From Methylococcus sp. EFPC2 (GTDB taxonomy: Bacteria > Pseudomonadota > Gammaproteobacteria > Methylococcales > Methylococcaceae), in the NCBI RefSeq assembly GCF_016925495.1, contig NZ_CP070491.1, positions 3,856,001 through 3,920,000 on the forward strand: a stretch of DNA of 64,000 nt, given 5' to 3'. Numbering within the stretch: the first letter of the stretch is position 1; every line of letters starts with the position of its first letter. Shown here in pieces: positions 48,583 through 57,402 of this stretch. The notes under the pieces were generated by a model. It had not been told where the DNA came from, did not search any database, and was given only the letters and a program-made list of their open reading frames with translations. The position numbers were made by a program, and so were the translations under genes.

Positions 48583-50592
48583 ATGCGTGTTCTGCAAGTT
48601 TACCGAACCTATTTTCCTGAGTGCCGGGGCGGGTTGTTGGAAGTCATGAGGCAAATAGCGCTCGGCGTGCGGGAATCGGGGGTTGAAACCCGCATCTTGG
48701 CGCTTTCTGCTCATCCCCGCGAGGCGCAAAAGAATTATGCCAATGAACCGGAAGTAATATGGTTGCAATTGGATTTTCAGCTTGCGGGATGTGGGTTTTC
48801 GTTCGAAGCCTTGTATCGCTTTCGGGAATTGGCGTCATGGGCGGATGTGATTCACTACCATTTTCCCTGGCCTTACGCCGATGTACTCCATTTGATCGGC
48901 CGCCCGAATAAACCTGCCGTGCTGACTTACCACTCGGATATCGTCAAGCAGGACCGCTTAATGATGATATACCGGCCGCTTATGAGGCGCTTTCTAGGTA
49001 GCGTGCAAGCCATAGTGGCGACTTCGCCGGCCTATGTTGATTCCAGCCCCGTATTGCAAGAGCATATAGAAAAAGTAAGAATTATACCTATAGGTATCGA
49101 CCCGGCGAGCTACCCAGCGCCCAGCCCCGAACGTATTGCGTTTTGGCGAGCGCATGTCGGCGAGGGCTTTTTTCTGTTCATAGGGGTCGTACGCTATTAC
49201 AAAGGCTTGCGGACCTTGTTGGATGCGGTCGAGCACACCGATCTGCCTTTGGTCATATTGGGAGAAGGCTTGGACTTGCCGGCGTTGCGCCAGCTCGCGG
49301 ACGACAAGGGCCTGAAAAATGTGCATTTCATCGGTGGGCAGCCGGACGAGGACAAGATGGCTCTTTTGAGCCTTTGTATCGGCTTGGTGCTGCCGTCTCA
49401 TTTGCGTTCGGAGGCTTTCGGCGTATCGTTGCTGGAGGCCATGATGTTGGGTAAACCCGTGATTTCGTGTGAAATAGGTACCGGTACCAGTTTTGTAAAT
49501 TTGCATGGACATACCGGCTTGGTGGTACCGCCAAGCGATCCGTCGGCGTTAAGGGCGGCCATGATCCGGTTCGTGGAGTCGCCGGGCGAGCGAGTTGTTT
49601 GGGGGGCGCAGGCCAAGCTGCGTTTCGAGCAGAACTTCATCGCAAGGGGAATGGCCGACGCCTATTACGCGCTCTACCGAGAATTGATCCGTAAACCCGT
49701 TATCGACCTCGCTCCCCGCGGGGAGCGTCGTCCCGGCACCCAGTCGGTATTGGTGATCGGCGCGAGCAGCCAGATCGGGCGGTTCGTCATTCCTCGTTTA
49801 TTGGCGAGCGGGCGGGACATTCATGCCATCAGCAGAAACCCGCATCCATCGGTCAAGGATTCGGGCGTGGTTTGGCATGTCTGCGACATCCTTTCCGGCG
49901 GATTGCCGACAACCGACGCCGAGACCCTGATCCATCTCGCTCCTTTGCCGCTGCTTCCCCCATTGCTTGCCAAACTGCCGGAGGGCGGGCTCAAGCGCAT
50001 CATCGCCTTCGGTTCGACCAGCCGGTTCAGCAAGGCGAATAGCGGGGATCCGGAGGAACAGGCTTTCGCCAGGGCTTTGGTCGAGGCGGAAGAGGCCATT
50101 GCGGCGTATTGCGAGCCTCGCGGCATCGCCTGGACGGTGTTCCGTCCCACGCTGATTTACGGCTGCGGCATGGACAAGAATGTCGCGGTGATCACCCGTT
50201 TCATCCGTCGCTTCCGCTTTTTCCCCGTGATCGGGGACGCCTTGGGGCATCGCCAGCCGGTGCATGCCGACGATCTGGCCAAAGCGTGTTTGGATATCCT
50301 GGATCATCCGGACGCCTTCAACCGCGCTTATGACTTAAGCGGCGGCGAAACCTTGAGCTATCGCGCCATGGTCGAGCGGATTTTTGCGGCCGCAGGTATC
50401 AGGCCGCATTTTTTGCGCATCCCTCTGCCCTTGTTTCAGGCGGCCATGGAATTAGCGTCGCTGCTACCGAAATACCGGCACTATTCCGGGGAAATGGCCA
50501 GCCGCATGGCGGTCGACCTGTGTTTCGACAACACGCCCGCGATGCAGGCGTTTGGCTATGACCCGCGGCCCTTCGAGCCGCCGCATTCGTGA
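48583..50592 (+). CDS. Bifunctional GT4 glycosyltransferase fused to NAD-dependent epimerase/dehydratase
   Basis: 669 residues. N-terminal GT4 domain (about 1-375): RGGLLEVMRQIALGVR, FFLFIGVVRYYKGLRTLLDAV, VLPSHLRSEAFGVSLLEAMMLGKPVIS. Junction about 376-388. C-terminal SDR-like domain (about 389-665): VLVIGASSQIGRFVIPRLLASG (Rossmann), HLAPLPLLP, FGSTSRF, VFRPTLIYG, HRQPVHADDLAKACLDIL. The catalytic YxxxK is not obvious in this domain, so it may be a binder or an atypical oxidoreductase. The fusion suggests sugar modification tied to transfer. Confidence 0.85.
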   Translation: MRVLQVYRTYFPECRGGLLEVMRQIALGVRESGVETRILALSAHPREAQKNYANEPEVIWLQLDFQLAGCGFSFEALYRFRELASWADVIHYHFPWPYADVLHLIGRPNKPAVLTYHSDIVKQDRLMMIYRPLMRRFLGSVQAIVATSPAYVDSSPVLQEHIEKVRIIPIGIDPASYPAPSPERIAFWRAHVGEGFFLFIGVVRYYKGLRTLLDAVEHTDLPLVILGEGLDLPALRQLADDKGLKNVHFIGGQPDEDKMALLSLCIGLVLPSHLRSEAFGVSLLEAMMLGKPVISCEIGTGTSFVNLHGHTGLVVPPSDPSALRAAMIRFVESPGERVVWGAQAKLRFEQNFIARGMADAYYALYRELIRKPVIDLAPRGERRPGTQSVLVIGASSQIGRFVIPRLLASGRDIHAISRNPHPSVKDSGVVWHVCDILSGGLPTTDAETLIHLAPLPLLPPLLAKLPEGGLKRIIAFGSTSRFSKANSGDPEEQAFARALVEAEEAIAAYCEPRGIAWTVFRPTLIYGCGMDKNVAVITRFIRRFRFFPVIGDALGHRQPVHADDLAKACLDILDHPDAFNRAYDLSGGETLSYRAMVERIFAAAGIRPHFLRIPLPLFQAAMELASLLPKYRHYSGEMASRMAVDLCFDNTPAMQAFGYDPRPFEPPHS

Positions 50593-51179
50593 CTCAGAGC
50601 CCGGAATCGGGCGTGCGGGAGAAATGGGACCGGATTTGGCGCGAGGCGAAAATCGCCGAGCCCGAAGCGGCTCGGGTGCTGGTAGAAAATCGCCATCTTC
50701 TGCCTAGCTCCGGGGACGCGCTGGATTTGGCCTGCGGTTTGGGCGGGAACGCTTTGCTTCTGGCTCGCCAGGGACTTAGGACGCGGGCGTGGGATATTTC
50801 GCCGGTGGCTGTCGAGAACGTGAACCGGCGCGCCGAGCGTCTGCGACTCGACATTCTGGCCGAACCCCGCGACGTGGAGGTCGAGCCGCCGGCCGGCGGG
50901 ACTTTCGACGTCATCGTGGTGAGCCGGTTTCTGTACCGTCCTCTGGGCCGGGCTCTGACCGATGCGCTCAGGCCCGGCGGCCTGCTGTTTTATCAAACCT
51001 ATATTCGGGATAAGTTATCGGCCGCGGGACCCAGCAGCCTCGATTACTTGCTGGCGCCCAACGAGCTGCTGGCCCTGTTTCAACCCCTGCAACTGTTGTT
51101 TTATCGAGAGGAAGGCCGCGTGGGAGATATCACCGAGGGATTTCGCGACGAAGCCATGCTGGTCGCACGCAAATCATGA
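50589..51179 (+). CDS. SAM-dependent methyltransferase (TehB-like fold)
   Basis: 196 residues starting at GTG 50,589, which overlaps the stop of the fusion gene. The SAM motif ALDLACGLGGNALLLARQG is clear, with WDISPVAVENV following and FDVIVVSRFLYRPL as motif IV. It resembles tellurite-resistance TehB-like and small class I methyltransferases. The substrate is unknown. Coupled by ATGA to xdhC, so these may form the tail of the glycan operon or a separate pair. Confidence 0.8.
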   Translation: MTQSPESGVREKWDRIWREAKIAEPEAARVLVENRHLLPSSGDALDLACGLGGNALLLARQGLRTRAWDISPVAVENVNRRAERLRLDILAEPRDVEVEPPAGGTFDVIVVSRFLYRPLGRALTDALRPGGLLFYQTYIRDKLSAAGPSSLDYLLAPNELLALFQPLQLLFYREEGRVGDITEGFRDEAMLVARKS

Positions 51180-52018
51180 GCGCCGATCTGCTCGCCTTAC
51201 AACTGAGTCTGCGCGACCGGCGCCAGCCGCACGCCCTGGCCACCGTCGTGGAGATACTCGGCTCCTCGTCGGCGAAGCCCTCGGCCAAGGCGGTCTTTGA
51301 TGCTGAAGGACGCTTGCTGGCCGGCTGGATCGGCGGTGGATGCGCCCAGACCATGGTCGCCGAGGCGGCCTTGCTATGCCTGCAGAGCGGAGAGAGCTGC
51401 GTGATCGACATCGATCTCAACGACGAGGTTTTCGGCGCGGGCATGCCTTGCGGCGGCAGCATGCGGGTTTACGTGGAGCCGGTATTGCCCAGGCCCATGC
51501 TTTGGCTGATGGGCCACGGCCGCATCGTCGAAAGCCTGTGCGAATTCGCCCACAAGGTCGGTTTCGACGTCACCGTCATCGACAACCAAGCCACACCCGA
51601 GCGGCTGCCGGCGGCGGCTCGGGTCGTCAACGAGCATATCCGCTACGACGCACTGCAGCCCGAGGCGGGCGATTATGTGGTGATCGCCAGCCACCACAAG
51701 GGCGATTACGATTCGCTCAGCCGCGCACTGGCCTCGGGGGCCGGTTATGTGGCGCTGGTTTCCAGCCGCACCCGGGCCAAGCTGGTGATCGACCGCTTGC
51801 GTCAGGAAGGTTGCGACGAAGCCCACTTGGGGCGCGTCCGCGCGCCGGCGGGCTTGAACCTGGCCGCGAAGCTGCCGGAAGAAATCGCCTTGTCCATCGT
51901 CGCCGAGATGGTGAGCATGCGGCGCGGAGGCGGCGGCGGCAGCCTGGCGGAAAGTGGCCCCGCCGAATCTCCGCGTCAATCCCTGAAATTGGTGAACTGC
52001 ATCGGTTGTTCGAACTGA
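51176..52018 (+). CDS. XdhC/CoxI-family molybdenum cofactor insertion protein
   Basis: 280 residues. N-terminal XdhC_CoxI domain (ATVVEILGSSSAKPSAKAVF, WIGGGCAQTMVAEAAL) and C-terminal Rossmann domain (LWLMGHGRIVESLCEFAHKVGFDVTVID). Family members insert sulfurated Moco into xanthine dehydrogenase-type enzymes. No molybdoenzyme gene is nearby, so its client is encoded elsewhere. The C-terminal ~30 residues (Gly-rich GGGGGS) overlap the 3' end of the opposite yajQ. Confidence 0.85.
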   Translation: MSADLLALQLSLRDRRQPHALATVVEILGSSSAKPSAKAVFDAEGRLLAGWIGGGCAQTMVAEAALLCLQSGESCVIDIDLNDEVFGAGMPCGGSMRVYVEPVLPRPMLWLMGHGRIVESLCEFAHKVGFDVTVIDNQATPERLPAAARVVNEHIRYDALQPEAGDYVVIASHHKGDYDSLSRALASGAGYVALVSSRTRAKLVIDRLRQEGCDEAHLGRVRAPAGLNLAAKLPEEIALSIVAEMVSMRRGGGGGSLAESGPAESPRQSLKLVNCIGCSN

Positions 52019-52458
52019 GCGGCGCGCAGCGAAGCGATGCAGTCCTGCAAATCGTCCCGCTTCTTGCCGCTCACCCGCACCTGGTCGCCTTGTATGGCGG
52101 CCTGAACCTTGAGCTTGCCGTCCTTGATCAGCTTGACGATCTTCTTGGCCAGGACGGTATCGATGCCCTGAATCAGCGAAATCGTCTGCTTGGCCTGTCG
52201 TCCGGCGATCTGCGGCGGCTCCGCCTTGAGGGCGGCGATGTCTACGCCGCGTTTGGCCAGCTTGGCATGCAGGATGTCCAGCATTTGCTGGAGCTGGAAT
52301 TCGGTTTCGGTAGTCATCATGATGGCGGATTCGCTCAGTTCGAAACGGGCCTTGGCGCCCTTGAAGTCGAAGCGGGTGTCCACTTCCCGGTTGGCTTGGT
52401 CGACCGCGTTGGCGACCTCGTGCAGGTTGATTTCGGAAACGACGTCGAAGCTGGGCAT
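51976..52458 (-). CDS. yajQ: YajQ family nucleotide (c-di-GMP)-binding protein
   Basis: 160 residues from ATG at 52,458-52,456; MPSFDVVSEINLHEVANAVDQ is the family N-terminus, and an upstream in-frame ATG adds five residues. Other conserved text: RFDFKGAKARFEL, QGIDTVLAKKIVKLIKDGKLKVQAAIQGDQVRV and SLRAAQFEQPMQFTNFRD at the end. Two RNA-binding-like alpha/beta subdomains. Known members bind c-di-GMP or nucleic acid. It converges on xdhC with a 43-bp overlap. Confidence 0.92.
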   Translation of the reverse strand: MPSFDVVSEINLHEVANAVDQANREVDTRFDFKGAKARFELSESAIMMTTETEFQLQQMLDILHAKLAKRGVDIAALKAEPPQIAGRQAKQTISLIQGIDTVLAKKIVKLIKDGKLKVQAAIQGDQVRVSGKKRDDLQDCIASLRAAQFEQPMQFTNFRD

Positions 52459-52561
52459 GGAGGCTATCCTCATTCGGTTCGCGCGGCCGGTTCCGCCCTA
52501 ACCGCGAAACTGGCAAACTTACAACATCTATCGTTTTTCCCCTAGCCCGTCTGGAACCCGC

Positions 52562-53455
52562 ATGAACGCCCCGGAAGCTCTCTATCAAACCGATCTGCAC
52601 AGCCTGCCGCTGAAAGCGCGCGGCAAGGTGCGCGACATCTACGACGTCGATGCGGACTACATGGTCATCGTCACCACCGACCGGCTATCGGCCTTCGACG
52701 TCATCCTGCCCGATCCGGTGCCGGGGAAGGGCAGGGTGCTGACGTCGGTTTCCTTGTTCTGGTTCGGCCGTTTGCGCCACGTCATTCCCAATCAACTGAC
52801 CGGACGGGGCCTGTCCGAGGTAATCGCCGATCCCGCCGAGGCGGCCCTGCTGGAAGGCCGTGCCCTCGTGGTGCGCAAGTTCAAGCCGCTGCCGGTGGAG
52901 GCGGTGGTGCGCGGCTATCTGATCGGCTCGGGCTGGAAGGATTATCAGCGCAGCGGCGCCGTTTGCGGCATCGAACTGCCCGCCGGTCTGCGTCAGGCCG
53001 ACAAGCTGCCCCAGCCCATCTTTACGCCCTCGACCAAGGCGGAGCTGGGCTCGCACGACGAGAACATCGACTTCGCCCGCACGGTCGAGCTGCTCGGGCG
53101 GGACCTGGCCGAGCGCGTGCGCGACGTCAGCCTCCGCTTGTACAGCGAGGCGGCCGAATATGCGCTATCGCGTGGCATCATCATCGCCGACACCAAGTTC
53201 GAGTTCGGTCTGGACGATACCGGCGAACTGTATTGGATAGACGAAGCCTTGACGCCCGACTCCTCGCGTTTCTGGCCGCTGGACCAGTATCGGGTCGGCA
53301 TCAGCCCGCCCAGTTTCGACAAGCAGTTCGTGCGCGATTATCTGGAGACCCTGGATTGGGACAAAACGCCGCCCGGCCCGCATTTGCCGGCCGAGATCCT
53401 GGCCAGGACGGCGGAGAAATATCGCGAAGCCGAAAGGCTGTTGACCGGGATCTGA
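52562..53455 (+). CDS. purC: Phosphoribosylaminoimidazole-succinocarboxamide synthase
   Basis: 297 residues. It joins aspartate to CAIR in purine synthesis. Long (ADE1-like) form: [76 protein letters not shown]. It is divergent from yajQ across ~100 bp that must hold both promoters. Confidence 0.95.
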   Translation: MNAPEALYQTDLHSLPLKARGKVRDIYDVDADYMVIVTTDRLSAFDVILPDPVPGKGRVLTSVSLFWFGRLRHVIPNQLTGRGLSEVIADPAEAALLEGRALVVRKFKPLPVEAVVRGYLIGSGWKDYQRSGAVCGIELPAGLRQADKLPQPIFTPSTKAELGSHDENIDFARTVELLGRDLAERVRDVSLRLYSEAAEYALSRGIIIADTKFEFGLDDTGELYWIDEALTPDSSRFWPLDQYRVGISPPSFDKQFVRDYLETLDWDKTPPGPHLPAEILARTAEKYREAERLLTGI

Positions 53456-53458
53456 CCC

Positions 53459-53788
53459 ATGAGCGTTGCGCTCAAACTCTACGGGCGGCTGAGCGAAGCC
53501 CAGGACGGCAAGACCCACGCCCGCCGGATCGCGAAGGCTTTCGAATAACTGGAACAGCACTACCTCCACATGCAGGACTTGGCCACCGACCCGCAAGTCA
53601 GGGAAACCGAGTTGCGTCTGCAGAAAGAGATCAAGGAAGTCGAGTCGCGGCTAAGCCTGGAGATCAAAAACGTCGAAGTCAAAGTCGCGGAAACCCGCGC
53701 CGACTTGATCCGGTGGGTCGTGGCCGTGGGCGTTTTGCAGACCACCGCGCTGACCGCCGTATTGCTTAAGATCGCCCGTCTGATCTGA
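53459..53788 (+). pseudogene. Coiled-coil membrane-anchored protein (DUF1640-like) broken by one nonsense codon
   Basis: A single frame from ATG 53,459 to the TGA ending at 53,788 is interrupted only by TAA at 53,546-53,548. Before it: SVALKLYGRLSEAQDGKTHA; after it: LEQHYLHMQDLATDPQVR, heptads ELRLQKEIKEVESRLSLEI and a C-terminal helix RWVVAVGVLQTTALTAVLL. This matches DUF1640/Bdr-like small proteins: a helical start, coiled coil and a C-terminal anchor. TAA would be CAA with one C-to-T change. A restart at ATG 53,570 (72 residues) could still give the coiled coil and anchor. Confidence 0.6.
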
Positions 53789-53890
53789 GAAGAAATCCGC
53801 GGCTCGCCGCGTATCGATTTTTTTTATTTCGCGGCTTTGCATCCCGCCGCTTTGCGGCTAGACTCTGCGGCCCTTTTTGCTTCTTCCCGT

Positions 53891-54874
53891 ATGCGCATAG
53901 GTCCTTATTCGCTGAACGGACGGTTGATACTGGCACCCATGGCCGGCGTCACCGACCGGCCGTTCCGTATACTGTGTCGACGTCACGGCGCCGCGCTGGC
54001 GGTGTCGGAGATGGTCACCTCGCTCCCGCAATTGCAGCACGACCGCAAGACCCGATTGCGTTGCGACCATACCGGCGAGCCGGAGCCCCGCGTCATCCAG
54101 ATACTCGGTGCCGATCCGTTGGCCATGGCCGACGCCGCCCGGTTGAATGTCGAGCGCGGCGCGCAGATCATCGACGTCAACATGGGCTGTCCCGCCAAAA
54201 AAGTGTGTAACGTGGCGGCCGGTTCCGCGTTGCTGCGCGATGAAGCCCTGGTCGGGCGTATATTGGACGCTGTGGTCCGAGCGGTGGACGTGCCGGTTAC
54301 GCTGAAGATCCGCACCGGCTGGGATCCCGCCAACCGGAACGCCGTGAGCATCGCCAAACTGGCCGAAAGCTGCGGCATACAAGCCCTGACGGTGCATGGC
54401 CGTACACGCGCCTGCGGATTCTCCGGCCGGGCCGAGTACACTACAATTCGTGCGGTCAAGGCCGAGGTCGGCATTCCTGTGGTCGCCAACGGCGACATAG
54501 ATTCGCCCGAGCGGGCGCGCTTCGTGCTTGATGAAACGGGCGCCGATGCCGTGATGATAGGCCGCGCCGCCCTCGGCAACCCCTGGTTGTTCGGCCACGC
54601 GGCGGCCTATCTGGAGCGCGGCGTCATCCCGCCGCCACCTGATCGCGAGGAAATTTGCCGGGTGATGCATCAGCACATACGGGAGATGCACGGCTTTTAC
54701 GGCGAATACGCGGGCGTGCGCATCGCGCGCAAACACATCGGTTGGTATGTCAGCCGGCTGGGGGGCATGAACCCGCAAGCGCTCAAGGCGGTTTATGCCG
54801 CAGAGAGCGCCGGGTTGCAGTTGAGCCGGCTCGCCGACCTGTCCGAACTAACACTCCGGGAACTCGCCGCATGA
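53891..54874 (+). CDS. dusB: tRNA-dihydrouridine synthase B
   Basis: 327 residues from ATG 53,891. FMN-dependent TIM barrel: LILAPMAGVTDRPFR, VIQILGADP, IIDVNMGCPAKKV with catalytic C100, LKIRTGWD, LTVHGRTR, VVANGDI, DAVMIGRAALGNPW. It overlaps fis by four bases (ATGA), the dusB-fis operon known in gammaproteobacteria. Confidence 0.96.
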   Translation: MRIGPYSLNGRLILAPMAGVTDRPFRILCRRHGAALAVSEMVTSLPQLQHDRKTRLRCDHTGEPEPRVIQILGADPLAMADAARLNVERGAQIIDVNMGCPAKKVCNVAAGSALLRDEALVGRILDAVVRAVDVPVTLKIRTGWDPANRNAVSIAKLAESCGIQALTVHGRTRACGFSGRAEYTTIRAVKAEVGIPVVANGDIDSPERARFVLDETGADAVMIGRAALGNPWLFGHAAAYLERGVIPPPPDREEICRVMHQHIREMHGFYGEYAGVRIARKHIGWYVSRLGGMNPQALKAVYAAESAGLQLSRLADLSELTLRELAA

Positions 54875-55161
54875 AAATGGAAACTTTGGACACCGTTCTG
54901 ATCGAAACATCCGGTTGTCATCAGCCTGCCCAAAACCTGCTGCTGAGCGAACAGGTCAGGCTCGCCTTGCAGGAATATTTCGACCGGCTCGGCAATAACG
55001 ACGTCAGCGGGCTTTATGCCTTGGTCCTGGCCGAAATCGAGCGCCCCCTCATCCTCACCGTGTTGGAACATTGTGGCTACAACCAGAGCAAGGCCGCCCA
55101 GGTATTGGGCCTGAGCCGCAGCACATTGCGCAAGAAGATCGGACAATACGGGCTGGAATGA
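54871..55161 (+). CDS. fis: DNA-binding protein Fis
   Basis: 96 residues, nearly the E. coli length (98). The C-terminal helix-turn-helix YNQSKAAQVLGLSRSTLRKK is strongly conserved, and the dimerisation helices precede it (VRLALQEYFDRLGNNDVSGLY). A nucleoid-associated protein that bends DNA and controls growth-phase genes. Translationally coupled to dusB. Confidence 0.95.
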   Translation: MKMETLDTVLIETSGCHQPAQNLLLSEQVRLALQEYFDRLGNNDVSGLYALVLAEIERPLILTVLEHCGYNQSKAAQVLGLSRSTLRKKIGQYGLE

Positions 55162-55540
55162 CCCTCGGTAAACGTAAAGCACGCCCGTTTTCCCGACGGA
55201 GAGAGCCGAGCGTGATCGTCGAGGGCTAAAGTTCGCCGCCTCAAAAACTGTCCTGATTTGTAAGACTACGTCAGCCAACTACCTAACGTCGTCACTCCGG
55301 CAGGGATGACCGGAGCCCGGACTTACATGGACGGGGAGCCGACAGAGCGGCTCGTGTGGCTTCTAAGGTGGCCCGAGATCCCCGGTCAGTTTCTGCGGGA
55401 GCGGGCTTCAACCCGCGAAGATCGCGACCTGAAAGCCACTCCCACCCTGACCTATTTGGGCCGGATGGCCATGCAAGTCGCGAAGCGAACACTACATTGA
55501 AAATACGCATTCCATAGTCGCCAAACAGCGGAAATCGCCC
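55162..55540. other. Intergenic DNA between fis and purH
   Basis: 379 bp. Its main content is REPIN copy 3 (55,363-55,462). The rest holds no recognised gene. The purH promoter is expected after the repeat. Confidence 0.45.
55363..55462. repeat. REPIN-like element, copy 3
   Basis: Starts CTAAGGTGGCCCGAGATCCC as copy 1 does, then GCGGGAGCGGGCTTCAACCC, GAAGATCGCGACCTGAAAGC, CACTCCCACC and a closing TTTGGGCC. The inner arms (GGGAGCGGGCTT and AAGCCACTCCC) are inverted. It agrees with copy 1 in the outer arm and with copy 2 in the middle. Confidence 0.7.
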
Positions 55541-57106
55541 ATGCAACGTAAAATCACCCGAGCCCTACTCAGCGTCTCCGATAAGACCGGCATCGTCGAA
55601 CTCGCCCGTATCCTGAGTGCCCAGGGCGTAGATATTCTGTCCTCTGGCGGCACCGCCAAGCTGCTCAAGGCCGAAGGCATAGACGCGACCGAAGTGTCCG
55701 ACTACACCGGCTTCCCGGAGATGATGGACGGCCGGGTCAAGACCTTGCACCCCAAGATCCACGGCGGCATCCTGGGCCGGCGCGGGGTGGACGAAGGCGT
55801 CATGGCCGAGCACGGCATCCGGCCTATCGACCTGGTGGTGGTCAATCTATACCCGTTCGAAGCGACCGTCGCGCGGCCCGATTGCAGCCTGAATGATGCG
55901 ATCGAGAACATCGACATCGGCGGTCCCGCCCTGATACGCGCCGCGGCCAAGAACCACGACGCCGTGGCGGTGGTGGTCGATCCAGCCGACTACACCGCGC
56001 TGTTAGAGGAATTGCAGGCCGGTAAGGGCTCATTGGGGCTGACGACCCGTTTCCGCCTCGCGGCCAAGGCTTACGCCCATACCTCCCGCTATGACGCCGC
56101 GGTAGCCGACTATCTCGGCGCCCGAGTGGAAAACGCGCCCGTCTTTCCCGCCCATTTGAATCTGCGCTTCGAGCAAGCTCAAGCCTTGCGCTACGGCGAA
56201 AACCCGCACCAGTCGGCGGCCTTTTATGTCGAGAGTCAGGCGCCAGCCGGCAGCATCGCCGCTGCCCGCCAGCTACAGGGCAAGGAACTGTCCTACAACA
56301 ACATCGCCGACGCCGACGCCGCCCTGGAATGCGTGAAGAGTTTCGACGACGCGCCGGCCTGCGTGATCGTCAAACACGCCAACCCCTGCGGTATCGCCCA
56401 GGGCGCGAACCTGCTGGAAGCCTACGACCGCGCCTACGCGACCGATCCCACCTCGGCTTTCGGCGGCATCATCGCCTTCAACCAGCCGCTGGACGCGGCG
56501 ACGGCTAAAACCATCGTCGACCGGCAGTTCGTGGAAGTCATTATCGCGCCGGGATATGCCGCCGATGCCCTGCCCATACTGGCCGCCAAGGCCAACGTGC
56601 GGGTGTTGGACACCGGCGCCTGGCCCGCAGCGCCAAAGGGGGCCTGGGACTTCAAGCGGGTGAACGGCGGACTGCTGGTGCAGGACAGGGACGAAGGCCG
56701 CATCGCCCGCGCCGATCTGAAGATCGTCACGAAGCGGGCGCCCACCGACGATGAGATCGCCGACCTGCTGTTCGCCTGGAAGGCGGTCAAGTTCGTCAAA
56801 TCCAACGCCATGGTCTATGCCAAGAACCGGCAGACCGTCGGCATCGGCGCCGGCCAGATGAGCCGCGTCTATTCCGCCCGCATCGCCGCCATCAAGGCCG
56901 CCGACGAGGGTCTGCAGATCAAGGGCTCGGTGGTTGCCTCCGACGCCTTCTTCCCCTTCCGCGACGGCCTGGACTCCGCCGCCGCCGTCGGCGTCACCGC
57001 CGTGATCCAACCCGGCGGTTCGGTACGCGACCCGGAAGTCATCGCCGCCGCCGACGAGCACGGCCTAGCCATGGTGTTCACGGGGATGCGGCATTTCAGG
57101 CACTGA
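55541..57106 (+). CDS. purH: Bifunctional AICAR transformylase / IMP cyclohydrolase
   Basis: 521 residues. It catalyses the last two steps of IMP synthesis. N-terminal MGS-like cyclohydrolase domain ([43 protein letters not shown]). The C-terminal AICARFT domain shows [46 protein letters not shown] and [11 protein letters not shown]. Complete and of standard length. Confidence 0.97.
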   Translation: MQRKITRALLSVSDKTGIVELARILSAQGVDILSSGGTAKLLKAEGIDATEVSDYTGFPEMMDGRVKTLHPKIHGGILGRRGVDEGVMAEHGIRPIDLVVVNLYPFEATVARPDCSLNDAIENIDIGGPALIRAAAKNHDAVAVVVDPADYTALLEELQAGKGSLGLTTRFRLAAKAYAHTSRYDAAVADYLGARVENAPVFPAHLNLRFEQAQALRYGENPHQSAAFYVESQAPAGSIAAARQLQGKELSYNNIADADAALECVKSFDDAPACVIVKHANPCGIAQGANLLEAYDRAYATDPTSAFGGIIAFNQPLDAATAKTIVDRQFVEVIIAPGYAADALPILAAKANVRVLDTGAWPAAPKGAWDFKRVNGGLLVQDRDEGRIARADLKIVTKRAPTDDEIADLLFAWKAVKFVKSNAMVYAKNRQTVGIGAGQMSRVYSARIAAIKAADEGLQIKGSVVASDAFFPFRDGLDSAAAVGVTAVIQPGGSVRDPEVIAAADEHGLAMVFTGMRHFRH

Positions 57107-57402
57107 CACTAGACTTGGCTAAATGGGATCCGCACAAAGGCCGATCAGAATCGGTCAAAATGCCGCAAGATGTCGCCCGCCAATGGTGCTGGTTGGCGAA
57201 ATGCAGGACGACACTCTCCGATTCCAAAGGATATCGGATCCCATTCATTGCTCGGTGATGTTGGTCAGGCGCCGACTCGCCTGATCAAGGCAATGTGGGT
57301 TAAGAGTGGCTGCATGTTTTGCATAGCCCATCGGAGAAAAATTCGCATTTTTTAGCGTGATGATCTACATATAGGATCTTTGCACCTTATGGCCCGCAAT
57401 AA

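Noticed and set aside
57170-57355. A short plus frame between purH and the flippase gene.
   Set aside because: No family resemblance and no ribosome site; the interval is under 300 bp.
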